Assembly (NCBI GenBank): GCA_025738555.1
Contig: JAOVFP010000012.1
Span: forward strand, 2,604,001-2,668,000
Length of the DNA stretch: 64,000 bases
Direction: 5' to 3'
From: Cyathus striatus
Lineage: Eukaryota > Basidiomycota > Agaricomycetes > Agaricales > Nidulariaceae
In this document: one piece after another, positions 1 through 11,091 of the stretch
Layout of the letters: each line of letters opens with the position of its first letter
How positions within the stretch are numbered: position 1 is the first letter of the stretch
Translations under genes and position numbers: made by a program
The notes under the pieces: model-generated
Seen by the model: only the letters and a program-made list of their open reading frames with translations
What the model was told of the DNA's origin: nothing
Database searches by the model: none

Positions 1-56
1 ATGACCAGCAGATTTGAACTCTGTGGAACATAGATACTTAATACAAGGTCAAGACC

Positions 57-3000
57 TTACACTGTAGTCATGGCTTGAACAACAGTTTGAAGTTTCTTTC
101 CTTTAATAGTAGTAGTGTCTGGATTAAGATCTTTGGGAACTGTTGGAGAACCAGTTTTACACCGTATCCAGTCAGATCCACAAACAAAATTTGTTAAATC
201 AAGTTGACACATTACATTATTTGGCAATATCTGAAGAGTTTCAAGACCACACAAATATGCTCTATGATGTAAAGGGACCCAAAACAGCTTATGGCCACTG
301 TAATCATTCAACCAACCACCTGAATCACAAGATTGAAATATCTTTGACCCTCCAAATAGTCTGCAGTTTTTGAAGTAATCTGAAGTGGGGTCTATATTCA
401 TAACTCTAATAATTTGATCATTTGAGTCAGACACCACTTGTGTTCCATCAGGAGAAAATGCCACTGATCTCACAAGACTACTGTGTCCTTCAAATGGTCC
501 AGCAATAGTTTTTCCACTCTTCACATTCCACACTCTGACAGTTTGATCATCTGAGCCAGACACCACTTGTGTTCCATCAGGAGAAAATGCCACCGATCTT
601 ACAGAATCACTGTGGCCTTCAAATGGTCCAGCAATGGTTTTTCCACCCTTCACATTCCACACTCTGACAGTTTGATCATCTGAGCCAGACACCACTTGTG
701 TTCCATCAGGAGAAAATGCCACCGATCTCACAGAATCACTGTGGCCTTCAAATGGTTCAGCAATGGTTTTTCCACTCTCTACATCCCACACTCTGACAGT
801 TTGATCATCTGAGCCAGACACCACTTGTGTTCCATCAGGAGAAAATGCCACTGATCTCACACAACTACTGTGGCCTTCTAATGGTCCAGCAATGGTTATT
901 CCACTCTCTACATTCCACACTCTGACAGTTTTATCATATGAGCCAGACACCACTTGTGTTCCATCAGGAGAAAATGCCACTGATCTCACAAAAACACTGT
1001 GGCCTTCAAATGGTCTAGCAATGGTTTTTCCACTCTCTACATTCCACACCCTGACAGTTTTATCATTTGAGCCAGACACTACTTGTGTTCCATCAGGAGA
1101 AAATGCCACTGATGTCACCCAATGACTGTGGCCTTCAAATGGTCCAGCAATTGTTTTTCCACTCTTCACATTCCACACTCTGACAGTTTGATCATATGAG
1201 CCAGACACCACTTGTGTTCCATCAGGAGAAAATGCCACTGATGTCACACAATCACTGTGGCCTTCAAATGGTCCAGCAATGGTTATTCCATTCTCTACAT
1301 TCCACACTCTGACAGTTTCATCATATGAGCCAGACACCACTTGTGTTCCATCAGGAGAAAATGCCACTGATGTCACCCAATCACTGTGGCCTTCAAATAG
1401 TCCAGCAATGGTTTTTCCACTCTCTACATCCCACACTCTGACAGTTTGATCATCTGAGCCAGACACCACTTGTGTTCCATCAGATGAAAATGCCACTGAT
1501 CTCACATAATCACTGTGGCCTTCAAATGGTCCACCAATGGTTATTCCACTCTCTACATTCCACACTCTGACAGTTTTATCATATGAGCCAGACACCACTT
1601 GTGTTCCATCAGGAGAAAATGCCACTGATGTCACACAACTACTGTGGCCTTCAAATGGTCCAGCAATAATTTTTCCACTCTCTACATTCCACACTCTAAC
1701 AGTTTTATCATCTGAGCCAGACACCACTTGTGTTCCATCAGGAGAAAATGCCACTGATGTCACACAATCACTGTGGCCTTCAAATGGTCCAGCAATAATT
1801 TTTCCATTCTCTACATTCCACACTCTGACAGTTTTATCCCATGAGCCAGACATCACTTGTGTTCCATCAGGAGAAAATGCCACTGATGTCACACAATCAC
1901 TGTGGCCTTCAAATGGTCCAGCAATGGTTATTCCACTCTCTACATTCCACACTCTGACAATTTTATCATCTGAGCCAGACGCCACTTGTGTTCCATCAGG
2001 AGAAAATGCCACTGATGTCACCCAATAACTGTGGCCTTCAAATGGTCCAGCAATGGTTATTCCACTCTCTACATTCCACACTCTGACAGTTTTATCACAT
2101 GAGCCAGACACCACTTGTGTTCCATCAGGAGAAAATGCCACTGATGTCACCCAACTACTGTGGCCTTCAAATGGTCCAGCAATGGTTTTTCTACTCTCTA
2201 CATTCCACACTCTGACAGTTTGATCATATGAGCCAGACACCACTTGTGTTCCATCAGGAGAAAATGCCACTGATGTCACCCAATGACTGTGGCCTTTAAA
2301 TGGTCCAGCAATAGTTATTCCACTCTCTACATTCCACACTCTGACAGTTTGATCATATGAGCCAGACACCACTTGTGTTCCATCAGGAGAAAATGCCACT
2401 GATGTCACCCAATCACTGTGGCCTTCAAATGGTCCAGCAATAGTTTTTCCACTCTCTACATTCCACACTCTGATAGTTTTATCCTGTGAGCCAGACACCA
2501 CTTGTGTTCCATCAGGAGAAAATGCCACTGATGTCACACAATCACTGTGGCCTTTAAATGGTCCAGCAATGGTTATTCCACTCTCTACATTCCACACTCT
2601 GACAGTTTGATCATCTGAGCCAGACACCACTTGTGTTCCATCAGGAGAAAATGCCACTGATGTCACACAATCACTGTGGCCTTCAAATGGTCCAGCAATG
2701 GTTATTCCACTCTCTACATTCCACACTCTGACAGTTTGATCATCTGAGCCAGACACCACTTGTGTTCCATCAGGAGAAAATGCCACTGATGTCACACAAT
2801 CACTGTGGCGTTCAAATAGTCCAGCAATGGTTTTTCCACTCTCTACATTCCACACTCTGACAGTTTGATCATATGAGCCAGACACCACTTGTGTTCCATC
2901 AGGAGAAAATGCCACTGATCTCACATGATCACTGTGGCCTTCAAATGGTCCAGCAATAGTTATTCCACTCTCTACATTCCACACTCTGACAGTTTGATCA

Positions 3001-5990
3001 TCTGAGCCAGACACCACTTGTGTTCCATCAGGAGAAAATGCCACTGATCTCACCCAATCACTGTGGCCTTCAAATGGTCCAGCAGTGGTTATTCCACTCT
3101 CTACATTCCACACTCTGACAGTTTTATCACATGAGCCAGACACCACTTGTGTTCCATCAGAAGAAAATGCCACTGATGTCACACAATGACTGTGGCCTTC
3201 AAATGGTTCAGCAATGGTTATTCCACTCTCTACATTCCACACTCTGACAGTTTGATCATATGAGCCAGACACCACTTGTGTTCCATCAGGAGAAAATGCC
3301 ACTGATGTCACAATATCACTGTGGCGTTCAAATGGTCCAGCAATGGTTATTCCACTCTCTACATTCCACACTCTAACAGTTTTATCATCTGAGCCAGACA
3401 CCACTTGTGTTCCATCAGGAGAAAATGCCACTGATCCCACAGAATCACTGTGGCCTTCAAATGGTCCAGCAATTGTTTTTCCACTCTTCACATTCCACAC
3501 TCTGACAGTTTGATCATATGAGCCAGACACCACTTGTGTTCTATCAGGAGAAAATGCCACTGATGTCACCCAATGACTGTGGCGTTCAAATGGTCCAGCA
3601 ATGGTTTTTCCACTCTCTACATTCCACACTCTGACAGTTCCATTACTCAAGCCAAATACCACATCTTGTCCATCAACAGAATATGCCACACAAGTAACAT
3701 TTGCATTAGTATAATATACTGTATGCAATGCTGCATTCCAGATTTTGTCTCCTCCTTTAACAATAGAAACAGTTTTTTGAAAGAAAGGTGAGAAATGTTT
3801 CACAATCAATGAGTCTTCAGGTGCAAATGGTAATGCTGACATATATATACTTGTTATGCTTATTGTGATGGGAATATAAAAATTTGAGATAAAATTTATA
3901 CTGTCTTTAATGAATTCAAGTTGATTTGGGTTTATCTAATTAAAGTTAAGTCTTTCATTTCTTTTAAATATCTCATGACATACCTTTGTACAAAATGTTA
4001 ATCTTTTCAACAATTCTTGTGCTATCTGCATCTCATTTAAGAGACTCATGATCTCTAACCAGAATAGGAACTTGCAATATAAAAATATATTTAATTCTGC
4101 CCACAATGAACTATCATTGCAATTCTTATCTTCAATCATTTCAATATAATGTATGTTCCAATGTTTGCAGCAATATTGAAGATGTGTAGGTATACACTGG
4201 CTTATTATTTTTTGTAAATTTTCAATGTCTTTATTTGCTACATAGGATGATTCAATGTTGCAAATATTAAATTTTAGTTCAGTATTGAGAATTTTAAAAA
4301 TCATTTTGGTCATTCTTGGTTTACATTTGACTTGATTAATTTCAAATGTATCATCATTTAATGCACTCTCTAAAAATTCAATAAACGATAAATGATGGAA
4401 TGTTATATTGTTATCATATATTGAAACAACAGGTAGAAGTTGGTGTATAATTCTTTTAACTTCATTTGCAATGGCACTCTCTTTTCCACTAACATCCAAG
4501 AAGTGTTTGATATCCTCTGTTTTCAATGGTGATTTTGCCAACAATACTGTTGTCAATACTTGACCAACAGTTTCCTTTCTCTGTTTTGACCACTTTCCAA
4601 AAGATATTTGAAGCATTTTATAATAGAGATCTTTAATTCCATGGCCTGTATTCCAAGATAGAACTTGTTGAAACTTCTCATCTGGTGAAAGCTGTTCATT
4701 TTGCTCTGGAGACAGGGTGATGTACTTTACTGCAGTAGATGCCCAGATAAATAATCCAGCAGCTTGTTCACACATCTTCTTCAACTCACTTTCTTTTAAA
4801 TCAAATTGTAATTCATCTTTGTAATCTTTAAAATTTTGCTTCAGAAAGAAATATATATCTTGATTTATTTCTGAGTTATGGAGCAAATCAATTTCCAATT
4901 TAATAGTTTTGCTTATGTTTTCATTCTCAATTATGTCTGGTAGAGAACCAGGCCTTCCAGTTACAATGAGCTTATATTGTTTAGGAAGTGCTATCCAATC
5001 TGTCAGGGTGATGTATCTGACTGCAGTAGATGCCCAGATAAATAATCCATCAGCTTGTTTGCACATCTTCTTTAGCTCATTTTCTGTTAAATCAAATTGT
5101 AATTCATCTTTGAAAGTTTCAAAACTTTGTTTCAGAAAGAAAGAAATATCTTGATTTATCTCTGAGTCATAGAGTGAATCAGTTTCCAATATAATAGTTT
5201 TGCATGTCTTTATTCTGGATAATGTCTGGTAGAGAACCAGGCCTTCCAGTCAAAATGAGCTTGTATTGTTTAGGAAGTACTATCCAATCTTGTAATGTCT
5301 TTTTCAAAGATTTTAAAAACTCAGATGATGTGCATTCATCCAATGCATCAATAATAAATGCAGGTGGATGTGATTTCAATTCTTCTTTGCAAATATTCAG
5401 TGGATCAGCAATCAGGTGTTGGAAATGCCATTCAATCCTCCTAAGTTGGAAAGTATTACTAAGCAGTTCTACAATTTTCTCTTTCACAATGGAATACTTG
5501 GACTTAGATGCTAAATGTGCAGCTATTGTTCTCCAAACCACAGTTGCATCACTTAAAATTTCATCATCTCTTTTGAAGAAATGATATCCACCAAGCCTAT
5601 TATTGTATTCATTAGAGCTAAGAATTCCAACCAGAGTGGAGGCTATTGCAGATTTTCCTGAGCCAGGACCACCAGTGATCCACATAATGTTTGTAGTTGA
5701 CTCATCTATATATTAAATTAATCATTTTATAATGGATGCTCATAGATGAACACACCAAAATCATTGAGCCACTTCTTTATATTATTCAGAATAGTAATCC
5801 TAGTCCCATCCATACATGGATCTATATAGTGCAAGTTATGATCAACAGGCTTCAATAACTTAAGCTTTTCAGAGATTTCATGATTGTTTGTGTTGTAATT
5901 ATTAATTTGATCATGACCAACAACATTAAACTGGCCGCCAGACACTTCGACATTGTTTGAATTGGAAAACATATGAAGATTTTGAGACAT
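57..5990 (-). CDS. NACHT-WD40 NLR-like receptor (NLR1), three exons, one frame break
   Basis: Putative cytoplasmic signal-transducing NTPase of the fungal NWD class, a family used in heterokaryon incompatibility and proposed for innate recognition. I place exons at 5756-5990, 3984-5705 and 57-3935. Intron 5706-5755 runs GTGTGT to ATAG and intron 3936-3983 runs GTATGT to TTAG. Splicing joins WLNDFDESTTN to IMWITGGPGSGKS and LTFCTK to INPNQLEFIKDS, both good family matches. Exon 1 carries the SGGQFNVVGHDQINNYN segment typical of Agaricomycete NACHT proteins. Exon 2 has Walker A (GGPGSGKS) and Walker B-like FIIDALDECT, then GRPGSLPDII. Exon 3 starts with the family's SALPFAPEDS region, then 26 WD units and a tail with FWVPLHHRAYLCGLE. 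Near 5201-5206 the frame is broken, as if 2 nt were lost; the same break occurs in NLR2. A weak 76-nt GT..AG intron (5162-5237) would restore frame, so loss of function is not certain. The ATG at 5990 is supported by the similar context in NLR2. Confidence 0.85.
430..3700 (-). repeat. 26-unit WD40 tandem array of NLR1, 129-bp period
   Basis: About 26 WD units of 43 codons follow one another with very high DNA identity. The constant core is SVAFSPDGTQVVSGS, then TVRVWNVESG and IAGPFEGHS. Variation is concentrated at the residues after SGS (Y, D, C, Q, W, N) and before T (K, Q, E), the residue after ESG (I or K), and the two residues after GHS. In the family, such high-identity WD arrays form variable beta-propellers that bind non-self or modified-self ligands. 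The first unit (CVAYSVDG) and last unit (VVSDSNDQ) have diverged, so the array is edge-decayed and probably homogenised in its middle. A propeller uses about 7 units per ring or 14 in a double ring, so 26 is more than one propeller needs. Confidence 0.9.
4710..5292 (-). repeat. Tandem 290-bp duplication inside the NLR1 NACHT region
   Basis: Two adjacent units of about 97 codons (5001-5292 and 4710-5000) each run from DW-I-LPKQYKLI through GRPGSLPDII to GLFIWASTAV-YITL. NLR2 has only one unit at this place. In the upstream unit the frame is broken near 5203; in the downstream unit the same stretch (NENISKTIKLEIDLL) is in frame. The downstream copy thus preserves the ancestral reading frame and shows that about 2 nt were lost from the other. 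The duplication repeats the segment after the Walker B region, so the encoded protein would have a double GRPGS...FIWAS segment. Confidence 0.85.
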
Positions 5991-6114
5991 TGTAAGAGCA
6001 AGAGAATTTGAACTTGAGCTTGTATGATGTTAAGTACTTGAGTACTAAGGTGTTTGAGATGACGAGAGAGGGGGCCATGGACAGGCTATATATGTAGAAC
6101 AATGCTGTTGACAT
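5991..6114 (-). promoter_or_regulatory. NLR1 promoter and 5' leader
   Basis: A TATA-like element (TATATA on the minus strand) lies at about 6087-6092, roughly 100 nt upstream of the ATG at 5990. The stretch is homologous to the NLR2 leader (60634-60783), where the corresponding box reads TATATT. Assignment is by position and composition only. Confidence 0.4.
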
Positions 6115-7104
6115 GCGTCAGTAAACATGTTCCGATCCAAATTGTTGGTATGATCAGCTGTTCCTCTATAATAAGATGCACCTTCTCGTTCTGTGTATAT
6201 CCAGCAATACGTTCACGGCCTTACCCTTTTGCGTGTTGCCATCCCACGCTCGGTGCGTATCGATAAGAAGTTCATATCATCTACTATCAAATAGATTGAT
6301 GCCATGTCGTAATCTGTCGAGAGTCACATCGATCGATATTTGCAATGCCTTAATAAGTTCATTATGGTTTTGCAATGAAGATTCGCTTGAGAGTGCAGTA
6401 GTTACACCGGTCCGGTAAGAAAGTCTAGTTGGTTCACATACCACGATTCTCAGAGTCTATCCTTAGTTCAAAGGAATCGCCTAGTACATCTGGTACATCA
6501 ATGCATCAAGTCTCTGAAGTGCCAATGATTCATCGAAGGCTCAATTTGATCAACTAAGGCCTGACAAGTATCGATTCACCGGTGCACGTCGTTCTATTTC
6601 TGATGTTATCGATAGCCCAGTAGATTGGAACAGTAGAATTAAATCGTGCCATGATGCGCGCGTGTGGAAGGCGTGGATGAGAATTTCAATGGTCCCGAGT
6701 TTCGGTTTTGGCGCTTGTCGAAGTACACAAGTGTAGTGTTATCAATGAGATATTTTCGTTTTGCCTTTATGGTCGGATCTAATCGCAGATGCAACTTGAG
6801 GTGCTTGAGCGTTTGACTTGGCTATAACCTAGTATTGCTCGGTTAATTCGCTGGCTGATGATAAGATTGAGCATCACATGATGCGTGTGAATCGAATGCT
6901 ACCGAGTCCCGATCAGGTCCCGACGCCGTTCGGGTTCCAAACTTCTGACCAACCTCTAGGCACTCAGAGTCGCAATGGCATTGCTGACGACACCTTCCTA
7001 CACCTCCACCATCCCAGTTCTACTGCCCCGATGGCAAGACTTGGTATTTTAAACTTCAAGCTACTCATATACATCGCCCGTTAAACGATTTGATGAAGAG
7101 CTAT
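6115..7104. repeat. Flanking arm, copy A (NLR1 5' side)
   Basis: This non-coding stretch matches the C arm (60784-62215) in the same order and the B arm in reverse. Shared blocks include ATTGTTGGTATGATCAGCTG near 6140, CGTGTTG...TATCGATAAG near 6230-6270, the CACCGGTGCACGTCGTT-like block near 6580, and GATGATAAGATTGAGCATCA near 6858. Relative to C it has lost some internal pieces, for example part of the region matching 61040-61200 and 61330-61660. The A copy keeps a segment near 6390-6440 that C lacks but B has. No gene is evident; the short open frames are not conserved between copies. Confidence 0.8.
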
Positions 7105-7112
7105 CCTGAAGC

Positions 7113-7693
7113 TAGTGTTGCCGTCGCTCCGCTCGAAAGCTGCTGAGCCGGTGAACTGAGCCGAAATTAAGCTGAGCGAAGCGAGTGCCTGTGAAAGCTG
7201 GCTCTGACAGGTCCAGCTCAGCTAAGAAGCGCTCCCAGGCGCTCCTGAGCAGCTACGAGTCTGCTTAGCTGCAGCTTAAGTGGCATTATAATATCCAGTA
7301 TTTCCTCACTGTGTATTGTGCTCATATAAATCTTATTCACATCTATGGATATTTTAATGAGTACTGTAAGTGTTAGTAAGTGTTATATGAAGAAACTAAA
7401 GGTTTCTTTGCCTTCCTTTTTCAAGTTTTCACTATGTATTATCTTTCTATTATCAACCCAACTGCCAGACATTATGTAAGTATGTAAGATTGCCAATAAC
7501 AGCGCCTTTTGAGAGCCCGGCTGGGCCGCAGTATACCTATTTTAGTTTAGATTCCAGAGCTATAGCTACATCTAACTGAGCGGCTTCTGAGCCGTAGCCA
7601 GGGGAGCAAATAGACTAGAGGCAGCTCCGCTTTCAAAGCTGAGCAATTCGAAAGCTGAGCTAAGCTGAGCGGAGCCAAGCGGCGGCAACACTA
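7113..7693. mobile_element. hAT-type MITE, 581 bp
   Basis: The ends read TAGTGTTGCCGTCGCT and, inverted, TAGTGTTGCCGCCGCT. They are flanked by an exact 8-bp target duplication CCTGAAGC at 7105-7112 and 7694-7701. Subterminal regions are rich in AGCTGAGC and GCTCAGCT motifs, as expected for transposase-binding repeats. The C arm lacks this insertion at the equivalent site, which confirms it is inserted DNA. There is no coding capacity, so it would need a hAT transposase in trans. Confidence 0.85.
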
Positions 7694-7701
7694 CCTGAAG
7701 C

Positions 7702-10700
7702 TGATACTTTGAGTCTTCTTCGGCGCACTGAACACTTGCTGAACACTGCTAGCGGACAGCGAGGTGGCAATCGCCCACGATTGAGAAGGACTAGAGGAAG
7801 GAGAATATGGTGATATCTGGTACAACTGAAGTAAGTGTCAACTCTTCTCCCCGTTCTTCATTTCTTCTACATTATCGAGTCCTGGGGGTGCACAACGCCC
7901 GCAAAGTGTGACTCACATGATCTGTGACATCTGTCACGCATGCCCCCAAATTCTACTGACCCACTGCTCTCGTTCCTCACTCAACACATTTTAGCTAGCT
8001 CTTTTGTGTCACGTCATAATAAAAATACATTATCTATGATTGTATGAAGTTTTTTTTTGTTAAAATGTGCTGGATATTGCTGGAGGCATCAAACCCCTGC
8101 CAAAAATCACATCAATTAGGTACTAAAACTTCATCCTCTTATAACTTTTGAACGAGAACACTTCAGAACATATATAATAGAGCACAATTGCACTATTTTA
8201 CGATGCCTACAATTCCTACTGACCGGATTTTTAATTAAGGTGCTGTAACATATTAATATGGCAGGTATTGGTGCATTATCTCATACTTACAATCATGATA
8301 TAAAAATTCTAGTCAGTAGCAATTATTCGCATCGATAAATAGTACAAAATTTCTCTATAAATCATATACGTACGATGCGATTCCATAAAGTTATAAGGTA
8401 TAAGTTCTCGCTCCCACAGCTCAGAGGCACAGCCACAGGTTAGACTTCAAACAACACCATGCATGATCGATTGCTCAACTCAAATATTCCATTATCATGT
8501 ATATATGAGCTACACATTAAGTACAGTTTATAATAGATCATTTGTATAGGTTGTAAAGGTTTTTGTGCATGTAATAATGTTTAATTGGTCAAACTCCTAT
8601 TAACTATATAGCTGTGATTTTCATTCTTTAATAACTTTTGAAGGAGCAAACATAAGACCATGGTTTATAGAGAGAAATTACACTACTTTTTTGTGCCAAT
8701 AATCATATCAAGCTAGATTTTTGATTCTGCAACTGTAACATGTAATTTGGGTGTGTATAACAATGGGTTCCCATACATACAGGACTTTTAATAAAACTCT
8801 GTATAGATAAAATTATTTACACAATATAATAGTGCAATTTTGCTCTATAAACTATAGCAATACAATGTGATCTCAGAAAGATATTTGAGAAACAAGTTCT
8901 GAAACCAACAACATAAGGCACAGCCACCAGCAGAACCTATTTTGGAAGATCGCCTGATTGATTGATATAAGTTGTCACAATGTCACAGCTGTCACCATGT
9001 TTTAACCAGTATTTATAAGAGAATATAGGAATTCATACATATTACACTACTTAAATAACATATTTACGACATCTAGCATAACATTAGTTAAAGTAGGAGT
9101 GAAAAGAGCAAAGAAAAGTATGAAGAAACATCCAGGAAATGCGAAGAACAGAACTGGGTCAAGATTTGTGACACTTTTGGTCACGCGGTGTGACCGTCAT
9201 GTCACCAGCCATGTGAGAGCGTTGTGCACCCCCATATCGACACATGGTCATCGCGCGTTTTTCCACTTTTACTGTCACTCGACTCACCAACGCCGCATTC
9301 GCTAATTCCTCGTCTTCTCATAGGATATCGTTCTTGCCTACTCTTATAAGCGACAACCAAACTCACTGGGCTTGATGCATTGATGGGCTGAAGCTGCTTG
9401 GAACGAAACAGGTACGCTCCCTTCCTGTATCTTTCCGTGTGCCCTACTTACACCTACACTTGCCTCGTAGCATACACTCGCTTGCATTTCAACCCACACC
9501 ATCGATAGTTCCAACTTACGCCTTTCGACTCCTCGTCCAAACCAGCTATTCAGAACACTATAACCGCCCAACATGGAACAGCTGGTTCTTTCCACATACC
9601 CAGTGTCGATACAGAAGAATGCAATCTCTTCTTCCGACACGTACGGCTCCTCGTAACCACTATTCCGTTACTTGGAACTTCACCAACCTCCTCTACGACG
9701 CTCTCTCCACTCCTTACACTTACAACGACACTTTCCAATGGGATGTAGGACTTCTTGGGGGGGACAGACTCGATGACGAGGATATAGTCTTGCGTGCTTG
9801 TGGTAGAAGTGGCGGCGGATCTCTTGTTCTATGGAGTGAAAGGGAGATTGAGGCTCGGGAGTCGAAGAAGGCATCCTGGATGATATGCGAGCGCTTGTAC
9901 CATGCTCCCCGCGCATAGCCCATGGTGGCGGCGTTAACGTCGAGCCTATATGTATTCAACTGGAGCTCTTCACCAACGTTATCAACATCCTGCCGTACCC
10001 AATATCAGCGTCAACCACCAGCGACTCCCACCACGTAGAACTCGTACGGAGCAGGAGGCTATTTTCACCGCGCGCTCCTGGACTCCTCCTTGGACGACAG
10101 ACTTGCGCTCTTACTACTGTTCTGTCCGCGCAAAGCCCATGATATAGACGTTAACATCGCGCCTACACGTGTTCCACCGAAGCTTTTGAATACCGTTATC
10201 GACTACCTTAAGACCCCCACCACGAAGGCCTTGTACGGAGCAGCAGGCTGTTTTCACTGCACTCGTACCCGGTGTCCCTTCCGACTCCTATATCGTCTCC
10301 CTTTCCGCCACACTTGTGTCCTGTGTCCCCCTCCAACCCCAACCCCCGTACCTCCTCCGTTCATACCTTAGGCTTTCACGTAGTAGAGTGTTCTACAGTC
10401 CAGACATATGTCAATGCCGTCTCCGCTCCTCACTCCAATGCTACATTGACCACGAAGAGCACTGAACGGACCATGGTTGATGTTGCGCGTAGGATCATAG
10501 TAAGACACACATCGTTGTCGATGTGCACGGGCAACTCTGTCCTGAGTCCTCCTACAGAGCTCACCTATACTGCTCGTGCCTCCGCAACGCTCCAGTATGA
10601 TGCTACGCGGATCTTGAAAGCACACTATGGGCAGCCCTTGCTCTTCTGTCATACAATGTGCGTTGGACTGAGGAGGACGTGGGATCGAGTTAAGTCAAGT

Positions 10701-10740
10701 TCTAGGTGGTTCTATGTTTCATGCTTGCTCACGTAAGTGC
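7702..10740 (+). pseudogene. Unidentified spliced gene-like unit X, copy A, interrupted
   Basis: This is the block A copy of unit X. A short first exon (ATG at 7807, then VISGTTE) ends in a GTAAGTG donor. The second exon (about 9330-9411) begins after CTCATAG and ends in ...GGAACGAAACAG|GTACGC. These splice sites are also present in copies B and C. Here the first intron carries the 1.35-kb element at 7884-9233, and exon 2 has an insertion near 9375 that breaks the frame. Further downstream, several open stretches on both strands (9439-9918 plus, 10272-10736 plus) match B and C in nucleotide sequence, but none stays open in all copies. I do not recognise a product. It is most likely a decayed gene or element-borne gene. 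Confidence 0.45.
7884..9233. mobile_element. 1.35-kb non-autonomous element with TGGGGGTGCACAACGC ends
   Basis: The ends are inverted copies of TGGGGGTGCACAACGC (left at about 7884, right ending at 9233). Sequence on both sides (TATCGA before and after) continues as one block in copy C, so this is an insertion. The target duplication is imperfect: TATCGA is repeated but four extra bases sit before the left end. The interior is AT-rich and contains two diverged copies of a module, with an ATAACTTTTGAA-type segment at about 8142 and 8628 and an AGGCACAGCCAC segment at about 8424 and 8910. It has no meaningful open frame. The superfamily is not assigned. Confidence 0.65.
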
Positions 10741-11091
10741 GCGTCGTTCTGTCCTCTTTGCAAGTTACTAGTTACTTACTAGTTACTCGCGACAGGTAGC
10801 GTGTATGGGATTCCTGCACGATTTCTTTTCCTTCCCTCAAAACGTTGTCAAACGTCCTGCATCTACTGAGATTTCGCTTCCTCTGATTGCTATGAGACCA
10901 GTGCTGCGGAAGGAAACCAGGATGAGGACCTACCTGCGTTGCTGTCTCGATGAAGGATTGGCGGTACGGAATGCAGTCTTGCAGGATTCCGTAACTACCG
11001 TAATTCCGCTACGTTCTCTCACGCCTTCGACGCGCATAACTTCCATCAGTCCACCATGGAGCTCGTGCTCAATGAAGGGGTTGTCTCTGAA
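10741..11091 (+). repeat. Linker between X and the kinesin fragment, copy A
   Basis: This stretch is nearly identical to 63480-63894 in block C, including GTTACTTACTAGTTACTCGC, GGAAACCAGGATGAGGACCT and a GCTACGTTCTCTC segment. A shorter inverted counterpart lies at about 43600-43800. The open frame at 10805-11101 is not conserved with B, so I do not call it a gene. It leads directly into the kinesin-derived sequence at 11092. Confidence 0.6.

Noticed and set aside
892..2028. Plus-strand open frames over the NLR1 WD array (also 57424-58407 in NLR2)
   Set aside because: They repeat with the 129-bp period and are the antisense of the WD units, which lack stops in that frame.
10272..10736. 154-codon frame in block A as a gene
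   Set aside because: The matching DNA in B and C is broken by stops and indels in this frame, and no domain is recognised.
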